Source of the DNA: Hellea balneolensis DSM 19091
GTDB lineage: Bacteria > Pseudomonadota > Alphaproteobacteria > Caulobacterales > Maricaulaceae
Length of the DNA: 64,000 bases
Assembly: GCF_000428525.1 (NCBI RefSeq)
Contig: NZ_AUAC01000008.1
Location: 62,001-126,000 of the forward strand
Direction of reading: 5' to 3'
Shown: piece by piece, positions 52,905 to 61,672 of the stretch
Numbering within the stretch: position 1 is the first letter of the stretch
Layout: each line of letters starts with the position of its first letter
Notes under the pieces: model-generated
The model's input: the letters and a program-made list of their open reading frames with translations, nothing else
Database searches by the model: none
What the model was told of the DNA's origin: nothing
Program-made: the position numbers and the translations under genes

Positions 52905-54824
52905 ATGCGGTTTACGGGGATCATATCAGCAGTTGTTTTGAGCACAGCTTTAGGAAGCTTAGCGCAGGCCAAACCGGCTCTCACTTCTGCTGAAATTCGG
53001 GTTTGCAAAACGCTTTCCCAATGTGTTGACATTGTCGAGCGCCACGCCCCTGACAGTTTTGATTACCGCGTTCTAAACAGTGAATTTCAACGCTTCGGTC
53101 GCAAGGGCAAAGCCGCGCTTATTGATATGCTCGCCAGCGATGACGAGACGGATATGCGCCGTGCCCAAGCGGTGCTCGCTAAAGGCCAGACGCTCCTTAC
53201 GCCTGATGAACAGCGCAAAGTCGCCGCCCTCTGGCCACGCGGAGATCTGGACACTCACGCCAAGATAATGAAGAGCGCCCTCTCCCCGCTTATGCGCGCG
53301 CGAATGATTGAGACGCTCTCTGATGACAACCCAAAAGTCCGCGAAGTCTCGCGCGATATTATTGCGGCGACTGTTGCGCGGAAGATGGACTTCCCGCTGA
53401 GGCCTGATGATTACGGGAAACTCGCGCGGGCGATTTTAGACGACCCTACACCAGCGCTTGTTGAGCTGATGGCAAATTTTGAACCGGCTAAAACGGCACC
53501 GGTATTTACGCGCCTTTTGCGTTCCGAAGATGGCCCAACCCTTTTTGCCGCATATCAAAAGCTCTTTGAGCAAGATCCTGAGACAGCCTTCAAGGCTTTA
53601 GTCGCTACGCTTTACGGATTGAAAGACGATCAGACAAAAGCCGCCTTTGCACTCTCTCATGTTTTGCGCGAGCGGCATAAAAGACGCGAAGATGGTTTCT
53701 ACCTTAAATTCGCCAAAGATTTAGCAGAAGATTCAGAGATGAGCCTGATGGGCCGTCTGGCAGGATTTGATGCCATAATGCAAAGCGCAGAGGCTCCGCT
53801 GCTGTCTGAGCCGAGCCAATATTACAATGTCATGCAGCTCGCGCTACGAAGCTATCCCATTTTGCCTAAGGGTTATTTACGCAATATGCCCCAACAAGCA
53901 GGTGAAACCCCAGACCTTTGGCTAAGTGCATATTGGAATTATTTCCGCCGCAAAACGGGGGATCAAAAACTGGGTTTCGTGCGTCTCTTAGGCAAGTTTG
54001 AAAATAACGCCGCGACTAATATCCTTATTGAGGCCCTAAGCGACCCAGGGGATTGGCGCATTCTTCAAGCCGCCGCTCTGCCTTTGGGCCGCAATAAAAC
54101 AGAGCGCGCCAAACCCGCATTAAACGCCTTAAAAGATCATCCAATAATGGCCGTTCAGGTTGCGACTCTGACCGCCTTAGACGGCATAGAAACTGGCTCT
54201 TTAAAAGGGCGCATGAAATATTGGAAAGCCTCTTTAAGTGCGGCTTCAGCCTATTGTTCAGCCGCAGCAAAAGACTTTAAGGATGATGCCAAAGCCCTTC
54301 CCTTTTTCGACCTTGTCGATTTGGGCTTTAAGGCCAGCGGAGATAAGCGCCGCTTTATCAGCACAATATCGCCCACAAAAAACGGATATCTTGTGGGCTT
54401 TGATGCAGGACGTAATGGCGGCGACTTACGCTATTATGACAATGCGTCGGGGGACAGCCTTCCGCTCAAACCTTTAATGTCAGGGCCGCTTGAAAACATC
54501 ACAGCCATCATCCCCGTCACCCCGCCCCCGCTCGGTCAATATGCCAAAGCCTTTTGGGTGATAGCGCAAGATAACGGCCAAACGGATCAAGCCAAATTAT
54601 TCCGTCTTAGCGGGCCCGAAGGAGCTTTTAAGCTCGCCTATCAAGCTGAACTTCCCCACCGCGTCACAGTATTGGCTCCACAGAAAAATGGTGATGTATT
54701 TATGAGTTTTTATAAGCCCAAAACGAAACGACAAGACGTCAATCCCCCACTCCTTCTCTCCCCCACTGGTGCTATTCGCCGCGCCTGTTCGAGCCCTGCT
54801 GACACGACTGAAGCTTTGCCGTAA
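52905..54824 (+). CDS. Exported HEAT-like repeat protein, unknown
   Basis: A 639-residue protein with a Sec signal (RFTGIISAVVLSTALGSLAQAKP). The mature part has a long run of helical repeats with HEAT-like spacing (VREVSRDIIAATVARK, ILDDPTPALVELMANF, LPLGRNKTERAKPALNALKD), then a strand-rich C-terminal region with YYDNASGDSLPLKP. No enzyme motif was recognised. It follows the RND pump by 60 bp and precedes the Mrp gene by 9 bp. The start is supported by the signal peptide, not by a strong ribosome-binding site. Confidence 0.75.
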   Translation: MRFTGIISAVVLSTALGSLAQAKPALTSAEIRVCKTLSQCVDIVERHAPDSFDYRVLNSEFQRFGRKGKAALIDMLASDDETDMRRAQAVLAKGQTLLTPDEQRKVAALWPRGDLDTHAKIMKSALSPLMRARMIETLSDDNPKVREVSRDIIAATVARKMDFPLRPDDYGKLARAILDDPTPALVELMANFEPAKTAPVFTRLLRSEDGPTLFAAYQKLFEQDPETAFKALVATLYGLKDDQTKAAFALSHVLRERHKRREDGFYLKFAKDLAEDSEMSLMGRLAGFDAIMQSAEAPLLSEPSQYYNVMQLALRSYPILPKGYLRNMPQQAGETPDLWLSAYWNYFRRKTGDQKLGFVRLLGKFENNAATNILIEALSDPGDWRILQAAALPLGRNKTERAKPALNALKDHPIMAVQVATLTALDGIETGSLKGRMKYWKASLSAASAYCSAAAKDFKDDAKALPFFDLVDLGFKASGDKRRFISTISPTKNGYLVGFDAGRNGGDLRYYDNASGDSLPLKPLMSGPLENITAIIPVTPPPLGQYAKAFWVIAQDNGQTDQAKLFRLSGPEGAFKLAYQAELPHRVTVLAPQKNGDVFMSFYKPKTKRQDVNPPLLLSPTGAIRRACSSPADTTEALP

Positions 54825-54833
54825 GAGCGCCTT

Positions 54834-55916
54834 ATGGCTTATTCAGAATCCGCTGCGCTTAAAGCGCTTTCCGAAATTCGTGACCCCCGCACAGGACGGG
54901 ACATTGTCGCCTCGGGCATGCTTGCTGATTTGATTTTCAAAGACGGTCAACTACGCGCCGTACTCTCTATTGATCCTGCTTTGGCAAACGGCTTTGAGCC
55001 TGTTCGGAAATCGGCTGAAGATACGCTTGCCGCCTTGGAGGATGTGGAGACGGCTTCTGTCATTCTGACTGCGCATAAAGCTGCGCCCCAATTGGGTAAA
55101 TCAGCGGCTCCAAAAAAGCGGGTCGTTCCCCACCAAGCCCGCCGTCCTGACGGCTATCAAGGCGACAGCCAGATTGAAACCGTCTTAGCTGTCAGCTCTG
55201 CCAAAGGCGGTGTCGGCAAATCGACAATGGCCGTCAACTTAGCTGTGGCTTTGGCCAAACTTGGAAAATCCGTCGGGCTGCTCGATGCAGACATTCACGG
55301 GCCCAGCGCGCCTATTCTCTTGGGCTTAAAAAACGTCATGGCCAAGACCGAAGAGTATGAAGGTCGCCGCCTAATCAAGCCCTTCACGGCTCACGGCATC
55401 AAAGCCATGTCGATTGGATTCCTCACTGAAGATAACGGACCGATTATCTGGCGCGGGCCGATGGTTCAGGGCGCGATTTCTAAAATGCTCTGGGATGTGA
55501 ATTGGGGCAAACTCGACTACCTCATCATCGACATGCCGCCCGGAACAGGAGACGCGCAATTAGGCCTCGCCCAAGACATAAAACCCCAAGGCGCCATCAT
55601 CGTCTCAACTCCGCAAGACCTCGCACTCGCTGATGCCCGTAAAGGCGTAAAGATGTTCGAAAAAGTTGATATCCCGATACTCGGCCTCATTGAGAACATG
55701 GCCGTTTTCATCTGCCCCGATTGCGGCAGTGCCCATCACATATTTGGTAAAGACGGCGCAAGGGCCGAAGCCGAAAACATGAAAGTCCCTTATCTCGGTG
55801 CAGCCCCGCTCGATATGGTGATAAGAGAAAGCGGTGATGCAGGTATTCCTGCGGCGGCAGATGACGGCAAAATCGCGGATATATTTGCGGAAATGGCCCA
55901 GGCCATTATCGCATAA
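54834..55916 (+). CDS. Mrp/NBP35 family iron-sulfur cluster carrier ATPase
   Basis: A 360-residue Fe-S carrier. The N-terminal domain (about 1-80) is a MIP18/FSCA-type module (KALSEIRDPRTGRDIVASGM). The deviant Walker A is SAKGGVGKSTMAVNLA near 122-137. DADIHGPSAPILLG and IDMPPGTGDAQL are Mrp signatures. The cluster-binding CxxC is FICPDCGSAHH near 290. It delivers Fe-S clusters to apoproteins. It lies directly after the HEAT-like gene and ends abutting the stop of folD on the other strand. Confidence 0.95.
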   Translation: MAYSESAALKALSEIRDPRTGRDIVASGMLADLIFKDGQLRAVLSIDPALANGFEPVRKSAEDTLAALEDVETASVILTAHKAAPQLGKSAAPKKRVVPHQARRPDGYQGDSQIETVLAVSSAKGGVGKSTMAVNLAVALAKLGKSVGLLDADIHGPSAPILLGLKNVMAKTEEYEGRRLIKPFTAHGIKAMSIGFLTEDNGPIIWRGPMVQGAISKMLWDVNWGKLDYLIIDMPPGTGDAQLGLAQDIKPQGAIIVSTPQDLALADARKGVKMFEKVDIPILGLIENMAVFICPDCGSAHHIFGKDGARAEAENMKVPYLGAAPLDMVIRESGDAGIPAAADDGKIADIFAEMAQAIIA

Positions 55917-56798
55917 CTAATCCAACCATCCCGCCGCGATTTGTTTTTCGAAAGCGGTAATCGCATTTTGCATGAGGATTGCGACGGTTACAGGGCCGAC
56001 GCCGCCTGGGACAGGCGTGACCCAACTGGCGACCTCTTTCACGGCATCTGTATCCACGTCTCCGACAATTTCGGTCCGGCCGTCTTTATGCGTGATTTGA
56101 TTGATGCCGATATCAATCACGGCGGCGCCTGGCTTGACCATATCTGCGCCAATCAGGTGCGCCTTGCCAACTGCTACAACAACTACATCCGCGCGGCGCG
56201 AATGAGCGGCCACAGAGCGGGTCATGTGATGACAGACTGTTACCGTCGCCCCTTCGGCCATCAACATAAAGGCAGCGGGTTTTCCGACAATGGCGGAATG
56301 CCCGATGATAACAACTTCAAGCCCCTTTAGCGTGAGCCCCGTCTCTTTAATCAGTTCGACTGAAGCCGCCGCTGTACAGGGCGCAAGCGTCAAATCATCA
56401 TAAACAATATTTCCGATAGAGGCTGGATTCATACCTTCAACATCTTTGAGCGGGTGAATAGCCGATTGCAGTGAGCGCACATTGATATGATCCGGCACGG
56501 GGCGTTGTAGAATAATCCCCAGAACATCGGGGTCATCATTCATGGCTGTAATCTTCGCCTTACAGGTCTCTTGGCTCAGGTCAGCGGGCCAGAACTGCGC
56601 GTCAAAGGGAATGCCCACGCGCTGCGCTGCGCGCTCTTGGCCGCGAATATAAATTGCGACATCATCCTCACCGCCAATGGAGATCGAGACCAGCCGGCCC
56701 ATAGGCCGTTTTTCTGCTATCGCTTTAACCCGCGATTTCACATCTTTTAAAATACGCTTTCGAGCCTGTTGGCCTTTTAATAAACGGGGGTCAGACAT
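55917..56798 (-). CDS. folD: FolD family methylenetetrahydrofolate dehydrogenase with altered active site
   Basis: A 293-residue protein of normal FolD length that aligns with E. coli FolD without gaps through the first 120 residues. The NADP domain has VVIIGHSAIVGKPAAFML and the C-terminus VTPVPGGVGPVTVAILMQN. The catalytic Tyr50 (AIYIRGQERAA) is present, but the lysine at 54, essential for cyclohydrolase activity in known enzymes, is Gln (codon CAA). Gln98 is kept (GIILQRPVP), while Asp121 is Glu (KDVEGM). Known human K56Q enzyme loses cyclohydrolase but keeps dehydrogenase activity. Activity here is therefore uncertain. It stands alone next to Mrp. Confidence 0.93.
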   Translation of the reverse strand: MSDPRLLKGQQARKRILKDVKSRVKAIAEKRPMGRLVSISIGGEDDVAIYIRGQERAAQRVGIPFDAQFWPADLSQETCKAKITAMNDDPDVLGIILQRPVPDHINVRSLQSAIHPLKDVEGMNPASIGNIVYDDLTLAPCTAAASVELIKETGLTLKGLEVVIIGHSAIVGKPAAFMLMAEGATVTVCHHMTRSVAAHSRRADVVVVAVGKAHLIGADMVKPGAAVIDIGINQITHKDGRTEIVGDVDTDAVKEVASWVTPVPGGVGPVTVAILMQNAITAFEKQIAAGWLD

Positions 56799-56874
56799 AG
56801 ATAGCTCCGCGCTGTTAATTAATTGGCTCCGCTATAAAGCGATAATGCCAAATGGCCATCATTAGAATTTGTTT

Positions 56875-57432
56875 TTAAGTGGAGAGTTTATTTTGGCAGG
56901 ATTCAAGCATAGCCCTCAAAGTGTCCGCGCCTAATGTTTCAGTCAGCGCGATATTACGCTGCGGGATTGTTTCAGGGTTCGAGTAAGTTTTAAGCACAGC
57001 TTCAACACTGGCTTCGCGCAATATGTGGAGCATAGGGTAAGGCGACCTATTCGTATAATTCTGCGCATCATCCTCCCCTGTACCTTCAAAGCGGTAAGAG
57101 GGATGAAAACTGGCTAGCTGATAAATGCCTTCATAGCCTTGAGCCTGTATCATGCCGTTCGCCATATCCAGCAGGTCTAAATAATCATCAAAGTCGTCAA
57201 GCAATCGCGGGAAAATAAGCAGGGTTGTTTCAATAGCGGCGCTGGCGCCCAGCTTGGCGCATTCAAGCGCGAGGCGTTCCAATTGAAGCCCAACCTCTGC
57301 CGCCTCAATGACTTCATAATGAATGCGGCCCAAGTCAAATTCCCGCTTGGCAAAAGGGCAAAAATTGTGAGCTATCACGACCGAGGACAGCCATCTTTTT
57401 GTATGCCCAATAATGGCCGCTTCATTCGGCAT
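56875..57432 (-). CDS. DUF1415 family protein
   Basis: A protein of about 185 residues from the ATG at 57432, which is preceded by GGGGTGAG about 6 bases upstream and lies five bases after the acyl-CoA synthetase stop; the frame extends 12 codons further without support. HNFCPFAKREFD, RFEGTGEDDAQNYTNRSPYPMLHILRE and the ETIPQRNIALTETLG end are DUF1415 features. The Cys and acidic residues suggest metal or Fe-S binding, but no function is established. It is probably co-transcribed with the upstream synthetase. Confidence 0.88.
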   Translation of the reverse strand: MPNEAAIIGHTKRWLSSVVIAHNFCPFAKREFDLGRIHYEVIEAAEVGLQLERLALECAKLGASAAIETTLLIFPRLLDDFDDYLDLLDMANGMIQAQGYEGIYQLASFHPSYRFEGTGEDDAQNYTNRSPYPMLHILREASVEAVLKTYSNPETIPQRNIALTETLGADTLRAMLESCQNKLST

Positions 57433-57437
57433 TATAC

Positions 57438-59006
57438 TCACCCCACGCGGCGTTTTGTGCCTTCCCAATAAGGTTCGCGGAGCTGACGGCGCAGAACTTT
57501 GCCTGAGGCATTACGCGGGAGCACCTCAGCAACATCGACCGATTTTGGGCACTTATATCCTGCGATACGGCTCTTGGCATAAGCGATAATATCTTCTGCC
57601 GCGGGACTGCATCCCGCTTTGCAAACTATAATCGCTTTGACCGCTTCTCCCCATTTCTCATCCGGCACGCCAATGACGGCGACATCCGCAATATCAGGAT
57701 GGCCAAATAGCGCGTTTTCGACTTCGGCAGGATAGACATTCTCGCCGCCCGAGACGATCATATCTTTCACGCGGTCATGGATATAGAGGAATCCCTCCTC
57801 GTCAAAATAGCCCGCATCACCTGAGCGGAACCACCCGTCCTCTATGGCTTCGGCTGTCGCCTCTGGGCGGTTCCAATACCCCTTCATGACAAAGCCCGAT
57901 TTAATGAGGATTTCACCGACTTCGCCTTGGGGAACTTCATTCCCGTCTTCATCGACACATTTAATTTGCGTCCCTGGATAAGGCACCCCGCAAGAGCGAA
58001 GCTTGCCCCGCGCAGGATCATGCGCTTCGGGGAGCATATAAGTCGCCCCGCCTGTCGTTTCGGTCAGGCCGTAAACCTGGGTAAATTGGCAGCCAAAAAT
58101 ATCCGCCGCCTCAAGGAGAAGGCTTTCCGCAATCGGAGATGCGCCGTATGACATAATTTTATAAGAGGAGAAATCGCGTTCCCGCACGCCCGGCGTTTGA
58201 GTCAGCATAAGAATAACAGCTGGCACCAAAAAGCCGTGGCGAATTTTTTGCTGCTCTATCAAATCCAGAATATGGATGGGATGAATTTCGCGCAGGATAA
58301 CCGCCTTGGCCCCTTGAATGAGAGACAGCAAACCAATATTCACTCCCGCAATATGGAAGAGCGGCATGGCATCGAGAACAGGATCACCCACGTCGTAATG
58401 CGCCCAGATCAACTCAGCGGCTTGTTCGAAAAAACTCAGGAAATTATTATTTGTAAGCTGCACACCTTTAGGCAACCCCGTCGTGCCGGAGGTATAAAGT
58501 TGCAACACATCATCTTCGCCGTCATGGGAAAGCTTGGGGTCGGCAACGTCTTGACCATCGCGCCACGGCGTGAAATCCGTCCAATCGCTATGATCGCCAT
58601 CAATCGCAATGACGGTTTTGAGGGTTGGGCACTCCGCCAAAATGCTCTCAATTATCTCATAATATTCGCGGGCGACAAAAAGCACGACAGCTTGGCTATC
58701 ACTCAGAACAAATTGCAATTCAGGCGCCGCAAGACGGTTATTCATCGCCGCCAAAGCCGCCCGCGCTTTATTCGCGCCAAATAATATCTCGTAATAAACA
58801 TCCATGTTTTTACCGAGATAGGCTACGCGGTCTTCGGGCTTCACGCCCAGCGCGATAAGGCCATTGGCAATTTGATTAGAGCGGCTATCGAGCTGCACGA
58901 ATGTCGTTTCCTGCCCCTCAAACCACATCGCCGTCGCACTGCCGTAAAGCGCCGCTTGATGGCGCGGAATATCTGCCAGAAACGGCATGGCCTTTGTATC
59001 GATCAC
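57438..59006 (-). CDS. Acyl-CoA synthetase (AMP-forming, long-chain type)
   Basis: An AMP-binding enzyme of about 522 residues. The start is taken as GTG at 59006 because GGGGAG lies seven bases upstream; the ATG at 59021 and the frame start at 59126 have no such site. Motif A3 is LYTSGTTGLPKGV, A5 TQVYGLTETTGG, A7 GWFRSGDAGYFDEEG, A8 RVKDMIVSGGENVYPAEVE, and A10 has the catalytic Lys in PRNASGKVLRRQLR. It activates fatty acids to acyl-CoA through acyl-AMP. The divergent gene at 59125 leaves about 118 bp for promoters. Confidence 0.92.
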   Translation of the reverse strand: MIDTKAMPFLADIPRHQAALYGSATAMWFEGQETTFVQLDSRSNQIANGLIALGVKPEDRVAYLGKNMDVYYEILFGANKARAALAAMNNRLAAPELQFVLSDSQAVVLFVAREYYEIIESILAECPTLKTVIAIDGDHSDWTDFTPWRDGQDVADPKLSHDGEDDVLQLYTSGTTGLPKGVQLTNNNFLSFFEQAAELIWAHYDVGDPVLDAMPLFHIAGVNIGLLSLIQGAKAVILREIHPIHILDLIEQQKIRHGFLVPAVILMLTQTPGVRERDFSSYKIMSYGASPIAESLLLEAADIFGCQFTQVYGLTETTGGATYMLPEAHDPARGKLRSCGVPYPGTQIKCVDEDGNEVPQGEVGEILIKSGFVMKGYWNRPEATAEAIEDGWFRSGDAGYFDEEGFLYIHDRVKDMIVSGGENVYPAEVENALFGHPDIADVAVIGVPDEKWGEAVKAIIVCKAGCSPAAEDIIAYAKSRIAGYKCPKSVDVAEVLPRNASGKVLRRQLREPYWEGTKRRVG

Positions 59007-59124
59007 AATAAGTCTCCCCATATTTTTACAGAAGGTTACATTGCCAAACTGGAGATTGGCAAGGGTTACGACGCAGACATCACGCCGCATTGTTTTGCTA
59101 TAAGCAGGATGGAACATTGCTATC

Positions 59125-59748
59125 ATGAAAGCGAAGCCATTACATCGCGCAACAGCCCTTATACTGGGCCTATTTATTCTTACGCATTTGGCCGTTCATC
59201 TCTTTGCGCTTGGCGGCATAGAGGCGCACTTGAAAGCCCTTGATGCTGTCCAATGGATTTACCGCAACCCTCTCGGCGAGACCCTGTTAGTCATCGCTAT
59301 TCTCACCCAGATAGTTACAGGGCTCAAACGCCTTAAAGCCAAACGGAAAAATAAAACGTTCTGGGCCAAAGCACAGGTTTTGAGCGGGCTTTATCTGATG
59401 GGTTTTCTGATTATTCATACGGGCGCCGCCATATTCACCCATAGCGTTTTTGGCCTTGAGACAGATTTTTATTGGGCGGCGGGGAGCATGAATATCAGCC
59501 CCATAAAGTTTTTCTTTTGGCCCTATTATTTCTTTGCGGTTCTTTCGTTTTTTGTACACTTCGCCTGCGCCTTACATTTTGGATGGCCTGGAAAGTTTGG
59601 AAGGGTAAAAAAGACATTGCCATGGCTCGGCGGCCTTATCGCCCTCACCATCATCCTTACTTTCACAGGCGCGTTTTATGACGTGCCTGTTACCGAAGAT
59701 GTGCTGAACTATTACCGTAAGAATTTTGGAATATTGGGTGTTGAGTGA
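59125..59748 (+). CDS. Membrane protein resembling succinate dehydrogenase cytochrome b
   Basis: A 207-residue protein with about five hydrophobic helices (8-28, 52-68, 84-107, 128-152, 166-184). Histidines lie at 7, 21, 25, 98, 106, 145 and 151, several at helix positions suited to haem b ligation, as in the SdhC/FrdC-type superfamily. No sdhAB or flavoprotein genes lie nearby, so it is probably not part of succinate dehydrogenase. It could be a stand-alone quinone or haem membrane protein. It is divergent from the acyl-CoA synthetase gene. Confidence 0.7.
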   Translation: MKAKPLHRATALILGLFILTHLAVHLFALGGIEAHLKALDAVQWIYRNPLGETLLVIAILTQIVTGLKRLKAKRKNKTFWAKAQVLSGLYLMGFLIIHTGAAIFTHSVFGLETDFYWAAGSMNISPIKFFFWPYYFFAVLSFFVHFACALHFGWPGKFGRVKKTLPWLGGLIALTIILTFTGAFYDVPVTEDVLNYYRKNFGILGVE

Positions 59749-59823
59749 TGATGAACGCAGATTAACCCCTTGCGATACCAAGCTCTAATAGGCAGGCTAT
59801 AATCTGGTTAATTGGAACAGAAA

Positions 59824-60726
59824 ATGAATAAAATTATAACGACAGTAGTTTCGAGTCTTTTTCTTTTCGGGTGCGCGAATGCAGAAGACAGTTATGATGA
59901 AGCTGTACCGATACCCTTAGTTATAAAATCTAATAGCACAGCCAAAATAGAGTATTCCCATACTAAAACCAAGGACGGTAAAACTAATACGGGGAATATC
60001 TCTGGTATATTTAAAGTAATTGAAAAAACTGAAGACGGTTTTCAAGGAAGCTGGACAACGCAATCAGTCAAAGTCTCAGGAATGACAATAACTAAGAAAA
60101 GCCCTCAGGCCGCAAGCATGTTAATTGGCATTCCGTTCTCCTTCATAGGCATTTCTGATGGGCAGCCTCTCAGAATAGATGATAAAGAAAACCTATTGTC
60201 AAAACTATCTGACTCTCCTGTTTTCGAAAATACCGACCCTGAAGTTTTAGCTAGCGTTATAGCAATATTTGAAGGAATGGATGAGGAGACTTTAGCACAT
60301 GTAATGATCAAGATTCCGTCCTATATGTCTGTTTGTCAAAACAGTGAATTCCACATAGGCGAGCCTTTAGAGCAACAAGTGGAGGCTCCGAGCCCTTTCG
60401 GTGAAGGCGTTCTAATTTCGGATATTTCATATGAACTAAAGTCTATAGATCGCAAAAAGAATATAGGGATAATTGAATATAAATCAGGTTTTAACTCAGA
60501 AAGTTTGAAAAATTTGACTCTTGAGCTCTTCAAAAAAATTGTCCCAGATAAAACTCCTTCATCTGAAGAAATGGAAGCATTAGAAATTGACCGTCAAGAT
60601 TACGCCAAATGCTCTGTAAACCTCTCTACTGGATGGGTTCAAGATATGACCTATCACACAATCGTTAAAGGCGACGGGGAAACGCAGGAAGAGTTTTTTG
60701 ATATCTCAGTTGAGTGGTTGGATTAG
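59824..60726 (+). CDS. Hypothetical lipoprotein
   Basis: A 300-residue lipoprotein from the ATG at 59824 (a TTG four codons earlier is less likely). The signal ends in a lipobox, SLFLFGC. The mature part is acidic and strand-rich with no recognised motif; segments such as FKVIEKTEDGFQGSWTTQSVKVSGM suggest a beta-sandwich or barrel fold. Base composition is visibly AT-richer than in the neighbouring cpsF-type gene, so lateral gain is possible. No partner gene was recognised. The convergent glycosyltransferase gene ends two bases after its stop. Confidence 0.7.
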   Translation: MNKIITTVVSSLFLFGCANAEDSYDEAVPIPLVIKSNSTAKIEYSHTKTKDGKTNTGNISGIFKVIEKTEDGFQGSWTTQSVKVSGMTITKKSPQAASMLIGIPFSFIGISDGQPLRIDDKENLLSKLSDSPVFENTDPEVLASVIAIFEGMDEETLAHVMIKIPSYMSVCQNSEFHIGEPLEQQVEAPSPFGEGVLISDISYELKSIDRKKNIGIIEYKSGFNSESLKNLTLELFKKIVPDKTPSSEEMEALEIDRQDYAKCSVNLSTGWVQDMTYHTIVKGDGETQEEFFDISVEWLD

Positions 60727-60727
60727 C

Positions 60728-61564
60728 CTAAGCCTTCTTCTTCTGCATAGACCATCTCACCCACAGCCAGAAAATCTTTGGCCCTTCAATGAGGTAACGT
60801 TTCCACAGGCGTTTAGGTTCAGAGGCCAAACGGAATAACCATTCTAGGCGATATCTTTGCATCCACTTTGGGGCGCGTTTAATGCGGCCCGCGAGAAATT
60901 CCAGTGACGCCCCAACACAGAGGCCAAGACCGATACAATCGCCGCGCTCCAGCGCCGCTTTGGCGACCATTTCCTGTTGCGGGGACCCCACACAGATAAA
61001 GGTGTAGCGCGCGGGGTTATTCGCAATGAACTCTGCTGCGGCAGCGACCGCTTCAGGTTTATTGCGCAGACCAAATGGCGGCTCATGATGATTAATTGTC
61101 GTCAGGCCGTAAATCTCTTTCAACTTGGAAATGATCTCTTCATCTGCGCCAATCACATTGATAGGCTCGTCGCGCGTTATGACATTGTCAAAGAGCTGTC
61201 CTGTAAGGTCAGAGCCCGGTACAGCAGATAGCGGAATGCCCGAAACTTTGGCCAGTAATTCCAAAATGCGTGAGTCGCAAACCGACAGCCATGACGCCTC
61301 ATAAAGCGGGCCGTAAACTTCAGGCTCATTATGCAAACGCACCAAGTGATCGACATTTGGCGTCACAATATAGCGAAAGCCATGATTAGGCGTGACCCAT
61401 TTCGCCCGCGCCAAAGTCTGCATAGGCGTTAGCGGATCAAAAGTTGCGCCGATAAATTCATAAGAGCGTTGGTTCACACGCCAATCTTTTTGCTCGTGGC
61501 GCGGCTGGCTACGACGATCAACACCACGTGGTTGCGGCGGTATTGTTTTTTTAACAGCAGACAT
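60728..61564 (-). CDS. WecG/TagA/CpsF family glycosyltransferase
   Basis: A 278-residue GT26-family transferase from the ATG at 61564, chosen because GAGG lies about 5 bases upstream and no such site supports the frame start 10 codons earlier. It contains YIVTPNVDHLVRLHN, YEASWLSVCDSRILELLAK, ICVGSPQQEMVAKAA and GLCVGASLEFLAGRIKRAPKWMQRYRLEWLFRL, all diagnostic. GT26 enzymes transfer N-acetylmannosamine(-uronate) or similar sugars onto a lipid carrier. In Caulobacter the holdfast enzyme HfsJ belongs to this family, so a role in adhesin or capsule is possible. Confidence 0.92.
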   Translation of the reverse strand: MSAVKKTIPPQPRGVDRRSQPRHEQKDWRVNQRSYEFIGATFDPLTPMQTLARAKWVTPNHGFRYIVTPNVDHLVRLHNEPEVYGPLYEASWLSVCDSRILELLAKVSGIPLSAVPGSDLTGQLFDNVITRDEPINVIGADEEIISKLKEIYGLTTINHHEPPFGLRNKPEAVAAAAEFIANNPARYTFICVGSPQQEMVAKAALERGDCIGLGLCVGASLEFLAGRIKRAPKWMQRYRLEWLFRLASEPKRLWKRYLIEGPKIFWLWVRWSMQKKKA

Positions 61565-61672
61565 GTTGTCCTCAACTCTTTTCATTTCCCACACAATAAG
61601 TCGTTATCAGAAAGGCGTTTAGATTGGGTTACGAGGCTTGTAATTATCTCTTAACTGTCCCACATCGCTTTA

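Noticed and set aside
58197-58784. 195-codon forward frame inside the acyl-CoA synthetase gene
   Set aside because: It is antisense to intact AMP-binding motifs and has no signal or domain.
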